Assembly: GCA_964440525.1 (NCBI GenBank)
Contig: CAYTTC010000004.1
Span: forward strand, 26,107 to 90,106
Length of the DNA stretch: 64,000 bases
Direction of reading: 5' to 3'
Origin: DASWJZ01 sp964440525
GTDB taxonomy: Bacteria; Pseudomonadota; Alphaproteobacteria; Rhizobiales; Afifellaceae
The notes under the pieces are model-generated. The model was not told the origin of the DNA and ran no database searches. It worked only from the letters and a program-made list of their open reading frames with translations. Position 1 is the first letter of the stretch. Each line of letters opens with the position of its first letter. A program made the position numbers and the translations under genes. Shown one piece after another: positions 24,621 through 33,286 of the stretch.

Positions 24621-25209
24621 CGGGCCGCCGCGCCGCTGCCGCGTCGTCAACGTCAGAGAGCACAGTCGCCAGCATCGTCATGGTGCGCAGCGAAGCCTGG
24701 TGAGCCTCCCGATCGGCGGAGGCGCAGCAATTGGCGATAACCACCACGGAATAGCCAAGATCGGACGCGTCGCGGACCGTGTGCTCGACCGAGAATTGCG
24801 TCGCTAGCCCCATGACGTGGAGGCGATCGGCGCCGCCGACGCTGAGGAGCGCTTCGAGGTTCGTGCGCCGGAACGCGCTATTGCAATTGTGGGTGACGAC
24901 GCTCTCCCCCTCCCGCGGCTCGAACGCAGCCAGCGGCGCCGCACCCCACGAGCCCCGTTTCAGCGCGCCGAGCTTTTCGACCACCGAAAACAGGCTGCAG
25001 TTGCGCAGCAGGTCTGAATAGTCTTCGGCGAAGGCGATATGAACGTGGATGATGGTCCAGCCGGCGGCGCGGGCTCGATCGAGCGCGCTCTGACTTGCTT
25101 CAAGGAAGGCCGCGGCTTCCTCGGTTTTCCGGTTGAGGGAGAATGGAATGCGGCCGTCCGGGTGGCAGATGTCGTTCTGGAAATGCAGGGCGATCAGCGC
25201 GTCGGCCAT
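24616..25209 (-). CDS. Cysteine hydrolase (isochorismatase family)
   Basis: The ~197-residue protein shows ALIALHFQNDICHPDG (the first strand, with the catalytic Asp), LKRGSWGAAPL (Lys region) and GLATQFSVEHTVRDASDLGYSVVVIANCCAS near the C-terminus. In the usual motif the nucleophile is a Cys in GxxTxxCVxxTA; here that place reads GLATQFSVEHTVRDA, so Cys is replaced by Ser. The family contains isochorismatases, nicotinamidases and N-carbamoyl amidases. I prefer the ATG at 25209 with GGAG six bases before it; an upstream ATG at 25224 is possible. It is divergent from the MBL hydrolase, with an AAGCTT site between them. Confidence 0.8.
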   Translation of the reverse strand: MADALIALHFQNDICHPDGRIPFSLNRKTEEAAAFLEASQSALDRARAAGWTIIHVHIAFAEDYSDLLRNCSLFSVVEKLGALKRGSWGAAPLAAFEPREGESVVTHNCNSAFRRTNLEALLSVGGADRLHVMGLATQFSVEHTVRDASDLGYSVVVIANCCASADREAHQASLRTMTMLATVLSDVDDAAAARRPA

Positions 25210-25238
25210 GGCGGTCTCCGTCATGCTCCGATCTTGAC

Positions 25239-25256
25239 GCTTTAAGCTTGAAGTGT
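25239..25256. promoter_or_regulatory. Candidate operator, AAGCTT palindrome (site 4)
   Basis: GCTTTAAGCTTGAAGTGT is centred on AAGCTT at 25244-25249. It shares CGCTTTAAGCTTGAA with the reverse strand of the site at 31469-31484. It lies in the divergent region between the cysteine hydrolase and MBL hydrolase genes, 30-65 bases from both starts. Confidence 0.6.
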
Positions 25257-25313
25257 CCAATTGGCCGACCCGCGGAACGCGCGAAATCGGTCGAGTTTGG
25301 GGATCTGTCCGTC

Positions 25314-26216
25314 ATGAGCGATGCACCGTCGAATACCGGCCCGGCGCCGCCGAACGTCGATCCGGGCGGCATCAAGGAAATCGCGGACGGCGTCTTCGTC
25401 ATCCCTGACCATCGGGTGCCGCTCGTCCCCAACATCGGGATCATTCTCGGTACGGAGGCGGCGCTCGTCGTCGACACGGGCATGGGGCCGGCGAATGGAA
25501 GGCGGGTTCTCGACGCGGCGAAGCGCATTGGAAGAAATCGGCGGCTGATCCTGACGCTTACGCATTTCCATCCCGAGCATGGATTCGGCGCCCAGGCGTT
25601 CGAAGGCGCCGCCAAGATCCTCTACAACGCCACCCAGCGTGACGAGCTCAAGGCGAAGGGCGAAGCCTATCTCGGCATGTTCAGGGGCTTCGGCCCAGGC
25701 GTCGCGGCGGCGCTGGAGGGGACGAAGCTCGTCATGCCGGACGAGGTCTACGACGGGCCCGCGATGGAGATCGATCTCGGCGGGCGCAAGGTCGAACTGC
25801 GCAATTGGGGCCCCGCCCATACGCGTGGCGATCAAATTGTCTGGCTTCCCGCCGAGCGCATCCTCTTCACCGGCGACCTTGCCGAGGAACGGATATTTCC
25901 GATCTTCCCATGGTTCCCGCCGAACGACGCCGATCTCGATGCGGCGCGCTGGGCGAGCATCCTCACGGAGCTGGAAAGCTGGAAGCCGAAGATCGTCGTC
26001 CCCGGCCACGGCGATGTCGGCGGCGCCGAGATCCTTCGCGCCATGCGGGACTACATGCTCGATCTCGGCAGGCGCGTCGCGGCCGAGCGTAAGGCCGGCA
26101 GGGACGCCGACAAGATCGTCGCTGAGCTTGGTCCGAAGATTCGCTCTGAGCATCCCGACTGGGATTCGCCCGAGTGGATCGATTTCGCCATCCACTACTA
26201 TTCCACGCTGAGCTGA
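25314..26216 (+). CDS. MBL-fold metallo-hydrolase
   Basis: The 300-residue protein has the metallo-beta-lactamase order: VVDTGMGPANG, the metal motif THFHPEHG at about residue 88, PAHTRGDQIVWL, ILFTGDLAEE and VPGHGDVGG. The first motif reads HxHxEH rather than HxHxDH, so the second-metal Asp is replaced by Glu. The fold includes hydrolases, quinolone-type dioxygen-independent esterases and glyoxalase II; the reaction here cannot be fixed. I chose the ATG at 25314 (MSDAPS). It is divergent from the cysteine hydrolase, and both may act on one substrate class. Confidence 0.82.
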   Translation: MSDAPSNTGPAPPNVDPGGIKEIADGVFVIPDHRVPLVPNIGIILGTEAALVVDTGMGPANGRRVLDAAKRIGRNRRLILTLTHFHPEHGFGAQAFEGAAKILYNATQRDELKAKGEAYLGMFRGFGPGVAAALEGTKLVMPDEVYDGPAMEIDLGGRKVELRNWGPAHTRGDQIVWLPAERILFTGDLAEERIFPIFPWFPPNDADLDAARWASILTELESWKPKIVVPGHGDVGGAEILRAMRDYMLDLGRRVAAERKAGRDADKIVAELGPKIRSEHPDWDSPEWIDFAIHYYSTLS

Positions 26217-26220
26217 TTGG

Positions 26221-26503
26221 TTAGTCGGCCCAAGGCTGCCGCGAGAGTGATGGAGATGCAGGATCTCGATTCGGTCGCGCACGATTCGGTAGTAAATCCT
26301 GAACGGATAGCGAATGAGCGGCACAACCCGTACACTCGGTCTATCCAAAACCAGCCGAGCGCTTTCCGGCCACTTCGTCACCCGGGCAACAACAGCATGA
26401 ATGCGCTGCTCCAACGGATCGGCCGACGTTGGGAAATTCTCGATGTGTAGGCTAGAATTTCGTCCAGATCTGCGCGTGCCGATTCGGTCCAGAAGACCTT
26501 CAT
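26221..26503 (-). pseudogene. ParE/RelE-type toxin, frameshifted
   Basis: The gene begins MKVFWTESARADLDEILAY, a canonical ParE start, then falls out of frame. A second frame continues with ENFPTSADPLEQRIHAVV and runs through RIYYRIVRDRIEILHLHHSR, the standard ParE ending. The break lies at TGTG, 26444-26447 on the plus strand, where one extra CA dinucleotide on the coding strand (CACATCGAG instead of CATCGAG) explains the shift and would otherwise give LAYIENF. After the ParE end there is also no in-frame stop before the neighbouring gene. The ATG overlaps the antitoxin stop. The toxin is very likely inactive. Confidence 0.75.
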
Positions 26504-26736
26504 GAGCCGCGGTATTTGGCGAACGTTGCTTTCACCTCATCGTCCGTGGCGAACCTGTCCTGCTCGGCGTCGCGGAGGCCGCGATCGATGCCGCGCAGCT
26601 TCGCGGCGCTCGCGCGGTGAGTACCAGAGCTAAGCTCCGCCTCTATCTCACGTGCAACTTGTGCAAGTTCCTCTTGCGCGTCCTCAGGCCAAGCCTGGGC
26701 GCGCTGAAGAACCTTGGCGATGCGGTTGTTCTCCAT
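26500..26736 (-). CDS. Antitoxin of a ParE-type toxin/antitoxin pair
   Basis: The 78-residue protein ends GIDRGLRDAEQDRFATDDEVKATFAKYRG, a pattern seen as GIDRGLxxxxxGRFAxDEEV in antitoxins paired with ParE toxins in alphaproteobacteria. The N-terminal half is helical and acidic. Its stop overlaps the toxin ATG (ATGA). The antitoxin frame is intact although the toxin is broken, which is the direction of decay expected for such pairs. Confidence 0.75.
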   Translation of the reverse strand: MENNRIAKVLQRAQAWPEDAQEELAQVAREIEAELSSGTHRASAAKLRGIDRGLRDAEQDRFATDDEVKATFAKYRGS

Positions 26737-26786
26737 CGGCGAAATCTACCACAGGGCCGCGCCGGTCTGAAGGGGGGTGGTGATAC

Positions 26787-27806
26787 TCAACGCCCGAACG
26801 GCCAGGTGATCTCCTTTCCGCCGGCGATACCCTTCGGGCGGAAGAGGATGATCAAGAGCATGATCAGAGCAAGGATCGCGTCGCCCAGACCGGGCGGCGC
26901 GGCGATGGTCACGCCGCCGATCGAAAAGCCTATCTCGACTTGCCGGAGAAGCTCGGTCAGCGCCGCGATGACGATGGCGCCGGCGACCGCGCCCGTGAGG
27001 CTTCGCATGCCGCCAATCACGAGCATTGCGACGACGAGGAAGGTGAGATCGAGATAGAAGGTCTCGACACGCACCGTGCCGAGGAAGTGGGCGAGCAGCA
27101 CGCCGGCAATGCCGCTCAAGAACCCGCTGACGACAAAGGCGATCAGCCGGTGGCGGACGATATGGACGCCCAAAGCCTCCGCCGCTGCCTCGTCTTCTCG
27201 CGAGGCGCGGAGGAGCAGGGCGGACCGGCTCTCCTGGTAGATGAAGGCGATCACGATCGCCGCCATCGCCCAGCCAAGTGCTGTCCATAGGCCGACATAG
27301 ATCGGCAGCCCCATCAGCGAATTCTGGCCCCCGGTGACCGACGTCCAGTTGCCGAGAACCACGTAGGTGATCACCAGCACGGCGAAGGTGGCGATGCTCG
27401 CCGATATGCCGGAAAGGCGCATCAGCGGCCAGCCGACGATGAGCGCCATGATCGCCGCTGCCCCGCCCCCGGCAAGCGCGCTTGCGAATGTCGGCCATTC
27501 CGCGCTCGCGATCACCGCGGGCAAATCGGGCAGAAAAACCGCCTTTGCTGCCGTCTTCATGGTGAGGAGCGCCGAGACGTAGGCGCCGACTGCCATGAAG
27601 GCGACGTTGCCGAACGAAAGGACGCCGGAATTGCCGACGAACACGTAGAGCCCGACGACGGCGACGAGGTTGACCAATCCCTGCGTCGCGCGCCGCTGAA
27701 GAACGCTCGGCGCGAAAGAGGCGATGATTGCGATCGTGCCGACAATTGCGACCAGCGCGATCAGCGGCCAGAGCCGACGCAGCCTCTCCGACGCATGGAG
27801 CACCAT
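26787..27806 (-). CDS. Branched-chain-type ABC transporter permease (LivM-like)
   Basis: The 339-residue membrane protein has about nine hydrophobic segments and family marks GLYVFVGNSGVLSFGNVAFMAVGAY (as neighbouring motifs), SREDEAAAEALGVHIVRHRLIAFVVSG (the EAA-like cytoplasmic loop) and a C-terminal FRPKGIAGG. It lies directly downstream of the LivH-like gene with no gap. It is the last gene of the liv-type operon transcribed from about 31370. Confidence 0.9.
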   Translation of the reverse strand: MVLHASERLRRLWPLIALVAIVGTIAIIASFAPSVLQRRATQGLVNLVAVVGLYVFVGNSGVLSFGNVAFMAVGAYVSALLTMKTAAKAVFLPDLPAVIASAEWPTFASALAGGGAAAIMALIVGWPLMRLSGISASIATFAVLVITYVVLGNWTSVTGGQNSLMGLPIYVGLWTALGWAMAAIVIAFIYQESRSALLLRASREDEAAAEALGVHIVRHRLIAFVVSGFLSGIAGVLLAHFLGTVRVETFYLDLTFLVVAMLVIGGMRSLTGAVAGAIVIAALTELLRQVEIGFSIGGVTIAAPPGLGDAILALIMLLIILFRPKGIAGGKEITWPFGR

Positions 27807-28691
27807 TCAGATGCGCTCCTTCAGCCCGCGCGCCGGGATCAGTCCCTGCGGGCGGAAGAGGAGTACCAGCGTCACCGCCACGAATACGAAGGCTTCGCGG
27901 AAGACGCGGAGATCAGGCGGCAGCAGCGCTTGAAGGAGGATCGTTGCGACACCAACGAGAAAACCTCCGAGCGCGGCGCCGGTCAGGCTGCCCAGGCCGC
28001 CGATGACCGTACCGACAAAGGCGATGATGACGAGCTGGAGACCCATGCGCGGTTGAACGATGCCGGTCTGCGCCACGACGAGACAGGAGACGGCGGCGGC
28101 GAGGAGGCCGCTTATCGCAAACGCCATCGCAATGACCCGGTTGGCGCGCACGCCGAGTACTCGCGCCATGCGAAAATCCTCTGCGGCGGCGCGCATCTGC
28201 AGGCCGAAGCGGGTGGCTTTCAGGAACCAGGACAGGCCGCCAAGGAGGATCGCGCTGACGAGGATGGTGACGATTTGGAGGCTCTGCGATCGGACGCCGA
28301 GAATCTCGACCTGGCGGCCGAGCGCCGGAAGAAAGTCGATGCCCTTCGGTCGCGAGCCGACGAAGAGGATAAGCGTCTTCTGCAGAAAGAAGCTGACCGC
28401 AAAGGACGAGATGAGCAGCGTCGCGGGATCGGCGTTGCGGAGGGGCCGGAAGGCGGCTCGCTCTGTCAAGAGCGCAAGCACGACTGCGGCGAGGAAGCCC
28501 GCCGTCAACATCACTGCCAGCGGCTGGCCGAAGAAAGCGAGCAGCACATATCCGGTGACCATGATCAATTCGCCATGCGCGAAGTTGATGAGCCGCATGA
28601 CCCCGAAGATCAGTCCGATGCCAAGCGCGGTCAGCGCGTAAAGGCCACCGACGCTGATTGCATCGACGAGTGTCTGGACGAACCTGTCCAT
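27807..28691 (-). CDS. Branched-chain-type ABC transporter permease (LivH-like)
   Basis: The 294-residue permease shows SVGGLYALTALGIGLIFGVMRLINFAHGE near the N-terminus (as adjacent motifs), the cytoplasmic RMARVLGVRANRVIAMAFAISG, and FRPQGLIPARG at the end. These are constant features of LivH. It is followed at once by the LivM-like gene. Confidence 0.9.
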   Translation of the reverse strand: MDRFVQTLVDAISVGGLYALTALGIGLIFGVMRLINFAHGELIMVTGYVLLAFFGQPLAVMLTAGFLAAVVLALLTERAAFRPLRNADPATLLISSFAVSFFLQKTLILFVGSRPKGIDFLPALGRQVEILGVRSQSLQIVTILVSAILLGGLSWFLKATRFGLQMRAAAEDFRMARVLGVRANRVIAMAFAISGLLAAAVSCLVVAQTGIVQPRMGLQLVIIAFVGTVIGGLGSLTGAALGGFLVGVATILLQALLPPDLRVFREAFVFVAVTLVLLFRPQGLIPARGLKERI

Positions 28692-29440
28692 CAGGGACTT
28701 GCCGTCCGGTCGCGCATATGGATTCCGAAATAGGCGGCGTCGAAGCTGGCATTTCCGGCAAGCTCGGCCGGCGTCCCGCCGAGGCCAAACGCGCCGCCGC
28801 TCATGACGTAGGCGCGGTCCGCGATGGCAAAGGCACGCTCGGCATTCTGTTCGACAAGCAGGATGGTGACGCCGTCGTCGCGTATCGAGCTGAGCAACGC
28901 ATAGACCTGATCGACGATCGCCGGCGCGAGCCCGAGCGACGGCTCGTCCAGCATCAGAAGCCGCGGCCGCGAAAGGAGGGCGCGTGCGATGGCGAGTTGC
29001 TGTTGCTCGCCACCGGAGAGCTGCCCGGCCGGCTGCCTTCGTCGTTCTTTGAGTATCGGAAAAGTCTCGAAAAGCCGGACGATATCGGAACGCACGGATT
29101 GCGCATCGTCTCGGATCGTTGCGCCGAGAAGCAAGTTCTCGTGGACCGTCAGGCTCGCGAAGATGTGTCGCCCTTCGGGCACGAGGGCGATGCCCTCTTT
29201 CACGACGTTCTCGAGTAAAAGGCGGGTGAGCGGTTTGCCGGCATAGGCGATCGTGCCAGAGGCCGGCCTGACGATGCCGGCGATCGCCGAAAGGAGCGAG
29301 GTCTTTCCTGCCCCGTTCGGCCCGACGATCGCGACAACTTCGCCTTGCCGAACTTCAAGATCGACGCCACGCACGGCGGCGATAGCTCCATAGCGGACGA
29401 CGAGACCCGATACGGAAAGGAGCGACGCGTCCCCGCTCAT
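28691..29440 (-). CDS. Branched-chain-type ABC transporter ATPase (LivF-like)
   Basis: The 249-residue ATPase contains Walker A GPNGAGKTSLL, VPEGRHIFASLTVHENL (typical LivF), the signature LSGGEQQQLAIARALL and Walker B LLMLDEPSLGLAP. The ATG at 29440 overlaps the LivG-like stop, and its own stop overlaps the LivH-like start. Confidence 0.9.
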   Translation of the reverse strand: MSGDASLLSVSGLVVRYGAIAAVRGVDLEVRQGEVVAIVGPNGAGKTSLLSAIAGIVRPASGTIAYAGKPLTRLLLENVVKEGIALVPEGRHIFASLTVHENLLLGATIRDDAQSVRSDIVRLFETFPILKERRRQPAGQLSGGEQQQLAIARALLSRPRLLMLDEPSLGLAPAIVDQVYALLSSIRDDGVTILLVEQNAERAFAIADRAYVMSGGAFGLGGTPAELAGNASFDAAYFGIHMRDRTASP

Positions 29441-30159
29441 TGCAGGGCGGTCGAGCCGAGATAGGCGCGCCGTACGTTCGGATCGACGCGGATTGCGTCC
29501 GGCGTGCCGGCGGCAATGGTGCGTCCTCCGTCGAGCACATGGATCCGGTCGCAGAGATTCATCACAAGCGCCATGTTGTGCTCGATGACGAGCACGCCGC
29601 AATCGTATTTCACACGAAGGTCGCCGATCAGGTGGCGAAGCTCGTTCGCCTCCGCCGGGGCAAGACCCGCGGCGGGCTCGTCGAGGAGCAGGAACCGGGG
29701 ATCGACCGCAAGAGCGCGGGCAAGTCCCAAGCGGCGCTCCTCGCCATAGCTCAGGCCCGAAGCCGGACGATCCCCCTTGGCGGCAAGGCCCAGCTCATCA
29801 AGGATTTCGCGCGCGCGGTGACGGGCTTCGGCGCGGCTAAGTCCATGCGCCACATAGCCGACCTCCACGTTTTCGCTGACCGAGAGTCCCCTGAAGAGGC
29901 GCACCGCCTGGAAGGTGCGGACGATCCCCGCGCCGGGAAAATCGTGAGGGGGAAGGCGTGTGCAGTCGGTCTCACCTACGTGGATCCCGCCGGCGAGCGG
30001 CCGCTGGAATCCGGAGAGGACGTTGACCAATGTGGTCTTGCCGGCGCCGTTCGGCCCGATCAGGCCAAGCACCTCGCCTCGCGCGAGTGTCAGCGTCACA
30101 TCGTCGACTGCGACGAGGCCGCCGAAGCGGACGGTCACCGCACGCGCCTCAAGGTGCAT
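29437..30159 (-). CDS. Branched-chain-type ABC transporter ATPase (LivG-like)
   Basis: The 240-residue ATPase shows Walker A GPNGAGKTTLVN, GIVRTFQAVRLFRGLSVSENV, the signature LSYGEERRLGLARAL, Walker B FLLLDEPAAGLAP and VLVIEHNM. The signature reads LSYGE rather than LSGGQ, which is usual for LivG. It lies 29 bases after the binding-protein gene. Confidence 0.9.
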   Translation of the reverse strand: MHLEARAVTVRFGGLVAVDDVTLTLARGEVLGLIGPNGAGKTTLVNVLSGFQRPLAGGIHVGETDCTRLPPHDFPGAGIVRTFQAVRLFRGLSVSENVEVGYVAHGLSRAEARHRAREILDELGLAAKGDRPASGLSYGEERRLGLARALAVDPRFLLLDEPAAGLAPAEANELRHLIGDLRVKYDCGVLVIEHNMALVMNLCDRIHVLDGGRTIAAGTPDAIRVDPNVRRAYLGSTALQ

Positions 30160-30188
30160 CGCTGACCGTCCGGCTATTTGCGGCGTTC

Positions 30189-31367
30189 CTATTGCAACGG
30201 GGGGAAGCTCTCCACGGTGAAGCGGCCAACGGCTGAAAACTTACCGCCCGTCACGCCGATGATCGACATCGGCCGCGTCGTCTGGATATGGAGATCTGTC
30301 GTGTAGGTCGTCGGCCCGATGACGAGCGGCTCCTTGTCAAAGGTGTCAAGCACAGCCGCGACCTTCGAGCCCTCGAGCGAGCCAGCCTTGTTTGCGGCAT
30401 TCGCCCAGGCCTGGACGGCCGAGTAGCCGCGGAGGCCGTAGGAGACGTCGGCTTTCTTGCCGTATTTCGCTTCGAAGCGTTTGAAGAAGTCGTTCACCGC
30501 CGGGTCCGGATCGTCGCCGTATTTGGAGCCGTAGTTGACCACGTAGAAGTTGCTGAGGTCGGGCACGGTGCCAATCCAATAGTCGCCGTCGAGAGACTCG
30601 CCGGTGAGGATTGCGCCCTCGATGCCCGCCGCCCGCATCTGGCGGATCGCGCTTGGGCCGCCCGGCGCGTAGGAGCAGAAGAAAATGACGTCCGGCTTGG
30701 TCGGCAGGCTGGTGATACGGGTGACCTGCGCGGCAATCGATGCGTCACCGTTGAGGAAGGTATCCTCGCCGAGGAGGCCCGCATCGCCGGCCAGCTCCTT
30801 CCATCGGGTTCCCATGCTCGCACAGAGCGATTTGGTATAGGCGATGGTGTTGTCGAGGAGGACGTAGGCGGTCTTCCAGCCCTTCTCCTTGAACGCCCAT
30901 TCTGCCAACAGCGCGCCCTGCGCCTGGCTGGCATTCGAGGTGGAGTAAGCGAGCGAGCCCACGCCCTGTACGCCAAACTTCGGATCGGACGCACCGGAGA
31001 AGGCCAGCACATCGCCCTGCTGCGCGACATAGGCGCCGGGGGCGCCGAAATCGAAGTCGCTCGGGAACAGGATCGCCTTGGCGCCCTTGCCGATCACCTC
31101 GACAGCCCCGTCGGCGCCGAGAGGCGGGTCGGACTTGTTGTCAAACTCAACGAGCTCGATCGGCTGACCGAGCACGCCCCCGGCGGCATTGATTTCCTCG
31201 ACCGCAAGCTTGGCGCCGGCGATAGTGTCGGCGTCGATCGGCTGGAACCAGCCGCTAAACGACATGACCAATCCGAAAACCGGCTTATCGGCAGCCGTGA
31301 CCGGGGATGCGAGCCCAAAAATCATCGCGGAGGCCGCGACTACAGCGCCTCTCAGTTGCTTGTTCAT
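30189..31367 (-). CDS. Branched-chain-type ABC transporter substrate-binding protein
   Basis: The 392-residue protein has a signal peptide (MNKQLRGAVVAASAMIFGLAS ending near VTAA) and a periplasmic-binding type 1 fold: GAKLAVEEINAAGGVLGQPIELV, then TRITSLPTKPDVIFFCSYA and RQMRAAGIEGAILTGESLDG. Members bind branched-chain amino acids, amides or aromatic acids. It is the first gene of the liv-type operon and has an AAGCTT-type site about 105 bases upstream. The shared site suggests the ligand belongs to the aromatic/indole regulon. Confidence 0.88.
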   Translation of the reverse strand: MNKQLRGAVVAASAMIFGLASPVTAADKPVFGLVMSFSGWFQPIDADTIAGAKLAVEEINAAGGVLGQPIELVEFDNKSDPPLGADGAVEVIGKGAKAILFPSDFDFGAPGAYVAQQGDVLAFSGASDPKFGVQGVGSLAYSTSNASQAQGALLAEWAFKEKGWKTAYVLLDNTIAYTKSLCASMGTRWKELAGDAGLLGEDTFLNGDASIAAQVTRITSLPTKPDVIFFCSYAPGGPSAIRQMRAAGIEGAILTGESLDGDYWIGTVPDLSNFYVVNYGSKYGDDPDPAVNDFFKRFEAKYGKKADVSYGLRGYSAVQAWANAANKAGSLEGSKVAAVLDTFDKEPLVIGPTTYTTDLHIQTTRPMSIIGVTGGKFSAVGRFTVESFPPLQ

Positions 31368-31468
31368 TCGACACCCCCTTCTCTCCAGTTTTCGCCTGGT
31401 CGCTCCGTACTGCCCGCGCGGCCATGTCCGGACCTGAGTTTCCCGCAATTCTGTCACGGCGTCGTGAA

Positions 31469-31484
31469 ATTTCAAGCTTAAAGC
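31469..31484. promoter_or_regulatory. Candidate operator, AAGCTT palindrome (site 5)
   Basis: ATTTCAAGCTTAAAGC is centred on AAGCTT at 31474-31479. The left arm is a perfect ATTTC. It lies about 105 bases upstream of the liv-type binding-protein start and just after the 3' end of the polar amino-acid permease gene on the same strand. Confidence 0.6.
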
Positions 31485-31585
31485 GAATCTATGTCTTTGA
31501 ACCCGCTTGGGAGTTCGTTCGCACCCCTCACATGCCTGACCGGGATCTGATCGGGCCTTTGAGACTGATAGTGCCCCGGGGGAGA

Positions 31586-32248
31586 TCAATCGTTGCGCTT
31601 TTCCAGGTAGGCGACGAGGCGCACCAGCGGCCAGAGGATGATGAGGTAGATCGCCGCCGCGGCGATGAGAGGGCTCGGATTGGCCATCAGCGCCTGCGCG
31701 TCGGTCGCCTGTTTCAAAAGGTCCGGCATGGCGACGACGGATGCGAGCGAGGTGTCCTTGGCGATGGCGATGCAGTTCGATGTCTGCGGCGGCGTCGCGA
31801 TACGGATCGCCTGCGGGATGATCACCTTGCCGAGCGTGACCCAGAACGGCAGGCCGAGCGCGTTCGCGGCCTCGAACTGGCCGGGCGGGATGGCCTTCAC
31901 GCCGGCGCGGAACACCTCGGCCGTGAACGCCGCAAGTACGATCGAGAGCGCCAGCGTCGCCGAGGTGAAGGAATCGAGCCGGATGCCGACGAAGGGCAGC
32001 GCGTAGTAGATGACGATGAGGACGACAAGGATCGGCAGCGCGCGAAAAATGTCGATGAAGCCGACGGCGAGGAGGCGGAGCGGTTTTGGGCCATAGAGCC
32101 GCGCGATACAGATGAGTATGCCGGCCGTGGTGCCGATTACGATCGCCGTGATCGCGAGATAGATGGTGTTGACGAGGCCGCGCAGAAGCATCGGCAGGGC
32201 GCGCCACATGACATCGCCGTTTAAGAAGGTATCGACGAGCCCCTGCAC
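31586..32248 (-). CDS. Polar amino-acid ABC transporter permease
   Basis: The 220-residue permease belongs to the HisM/GlnP type: LLRGLVNTIYLAITAIVIG, FIDIFRALPILVVLIVIYYALP, AFTAEVFRAGVKAIPPGQFEAANALGLPF (the EAA loop; adjacent motifs) and LVRLVAYLEKR at the end. It follows a polar amino-acid binding-protein gene. No ATPase or second permease gene follows; the next gene downstream starts the liv-type operon. The ATPase must come from elsewhere, or the system is incomplete. Confidence 0.88.
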   Translation of the reverse strand: MQGLVDTFLNGDVMWRALPMLLRGLVNTIYLAITAIVIGTTAGILICIARLYGPKPLRLLAVGFIDIFRALPILVVLIVIYYALPFVGIRLDSFTSATLALSIVLAAFTAEVFRAGVKAIPPGQFEAANALGLPFWVTLGKVIIPQAIRIATPPQTSNCIAIAKDTSLASVVAMPDLLKQATDAQALMANPSPLIAAAAIYLIILWPLVRLVAYLEKRND

Positions 32249-32312
32249 GACGGTCCCCCGGAAATTGCGTGGCGCTGGCAGCCACCCAAACCGGACAATG
32301 CCACCATCATGG

Positions 32313-32348
32313 AAAGGGGAGCAACGGCGCCCGCCGCTGCTCCCCTTT
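32313..32348 (-). terminator. Intercistronic hairpin after the polar amino-acid binding-protein gene
   Basis: AAAGGGGAGCAACGGCG at 32313-32329 pairs with 32332-32348 to give a 17-base stem with one mismatch. It lies between the binding-protein stop and the permease start on the minus strand. It may stop part of the transcripts or stabilise the binding-protein mRNA. Confidence 0.65.
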
Positions 32349-32363
32349 ATGTGTGACCGAAGG

Positions 32364-33164
32364 CTATTGCGCCATCGGAAGGTCCATCACCGTCACGGTG
32401 GAAGTGCCGGGATCGGCGTCGGCGCCGAGCCACTTCTTGTGCAGCGCCGCCAGCGTGCCGTCCTGCTTCATCGCCGTAATCGCGTCGTTGACGCGCTGCA
32501 GGTTGGGCGAGTCCTTCTTCATCATGATGCCGTAGCGGTCGGTCGTCTTGATGCGCTCGACGACATGCATCGTCGGCATCTGCATGAAGGCGAACTGGAG
32601 GCCGGCGATATCGCTGATCGCGCCGGCTACCCGGCCGGCCTGCACGTCGAGCAGGAGGTCCTGCTGGGCGTTGTAGCCCTTCAATTCGCCGAACCCGTAT
32701 TTCTCGGTATTGGCCTGGATCCATGCCTCGCCGGTGGAGGTCGAGAGCGCGCCGACCGGCTTGCCTTTCATGTCCGCGAGGCTCTTCACGTCGGAATCGG
32801 TCGTGGTGGCGAGGGCCATGTCGCTGTCGTAGTAGCCCTGGGTGAAGGACTGGCTCTCCAGCCGCTCGTTGGTGATGGTGATGGAGGAGATCGCCATGTC
32901 GATGCGGCCGGAGCTGGTCGCTGCGAAGAGCGCCTGGAATCCGAGGTCCTGGATCACCATCTCGGCCCCGATGCGTTTGCCGATCTCGTTGACGAGGTCG
33001 ACCTCGAAGCCCTCAAAGGAGCCGTCCTCTTTCTTGTTTTCCCATGGCGGGTTGGCGGGATAGGCGCCGACCTGAAGCGTTTCCGCCTGGGCGGGCGCAC
33101 CCGCCGCCAGCCCGGCGATCGCCGAGGCCGCGACAAATGCATATGCAAGCAGCTTTGTCCTCAT
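32364..33164 (-). CDS. Polar amino-acid ABC transporter substrate-binding protein (family 3)
   Basis: The 266-residue protein has a signal peptide (MRTKLLAYAFVAAS to APAQA) and the family 3 pattern: LQVGAYPANPPWENKK, FEGFEVDLVNEIGKRIG, ISSITITNERLESQSFTQGYY and GRVAGAISDIAG. It is similar in plan to HisJ/FliY proteins. I chose the ATG at 33164, after a GGGAG box. It shares its divergent promoter region with the cysteine-desulfurase-like gene, where site 6 lies. Confidence 0.87.
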   Translation of the reverse strand: MRTKLLAYAFVAASAIAGLAAGAPAQAETLQVGAYPANPPWENKKEDGSFEGFEVDLVNEIGKRIGAEMVIQDLGFQALFAATSSGRIDMAISSITITNERLESQSFTQGYYDSDMALATTTDSDVKSLADMKGKPVGALSTSTGEAWIQANTEKYGFGELKGYNAQQDLLLDVQAGRVAGAISDIAGLQFAFMQMPTMHVVERIKTTDRYGIMMKKDSPNLQRVNDAITAMKQDGTLAALHKKWLGADADPGTSTVTVMDLPMAQ

Positions 33165-33286
33165 TCCCCTCTCCCTGTTCCCTGGCAATTCAGACTCACT
33201 GACCATCGCGACCGGCAAGCTTTGGCCGCGCACAGCGCGCGGACAGCAGGTCTTCACTGTCGGTCAGCATTCCACCGAATTCCGTT

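Noticed and set aside
30189..32285. A 698-residue reading joining the liv-type binding protein to upstream sequence
   Set aside because: The upstream part is a shadow of the polar amino-acid permease. A normal signal peptide starts at 31367.
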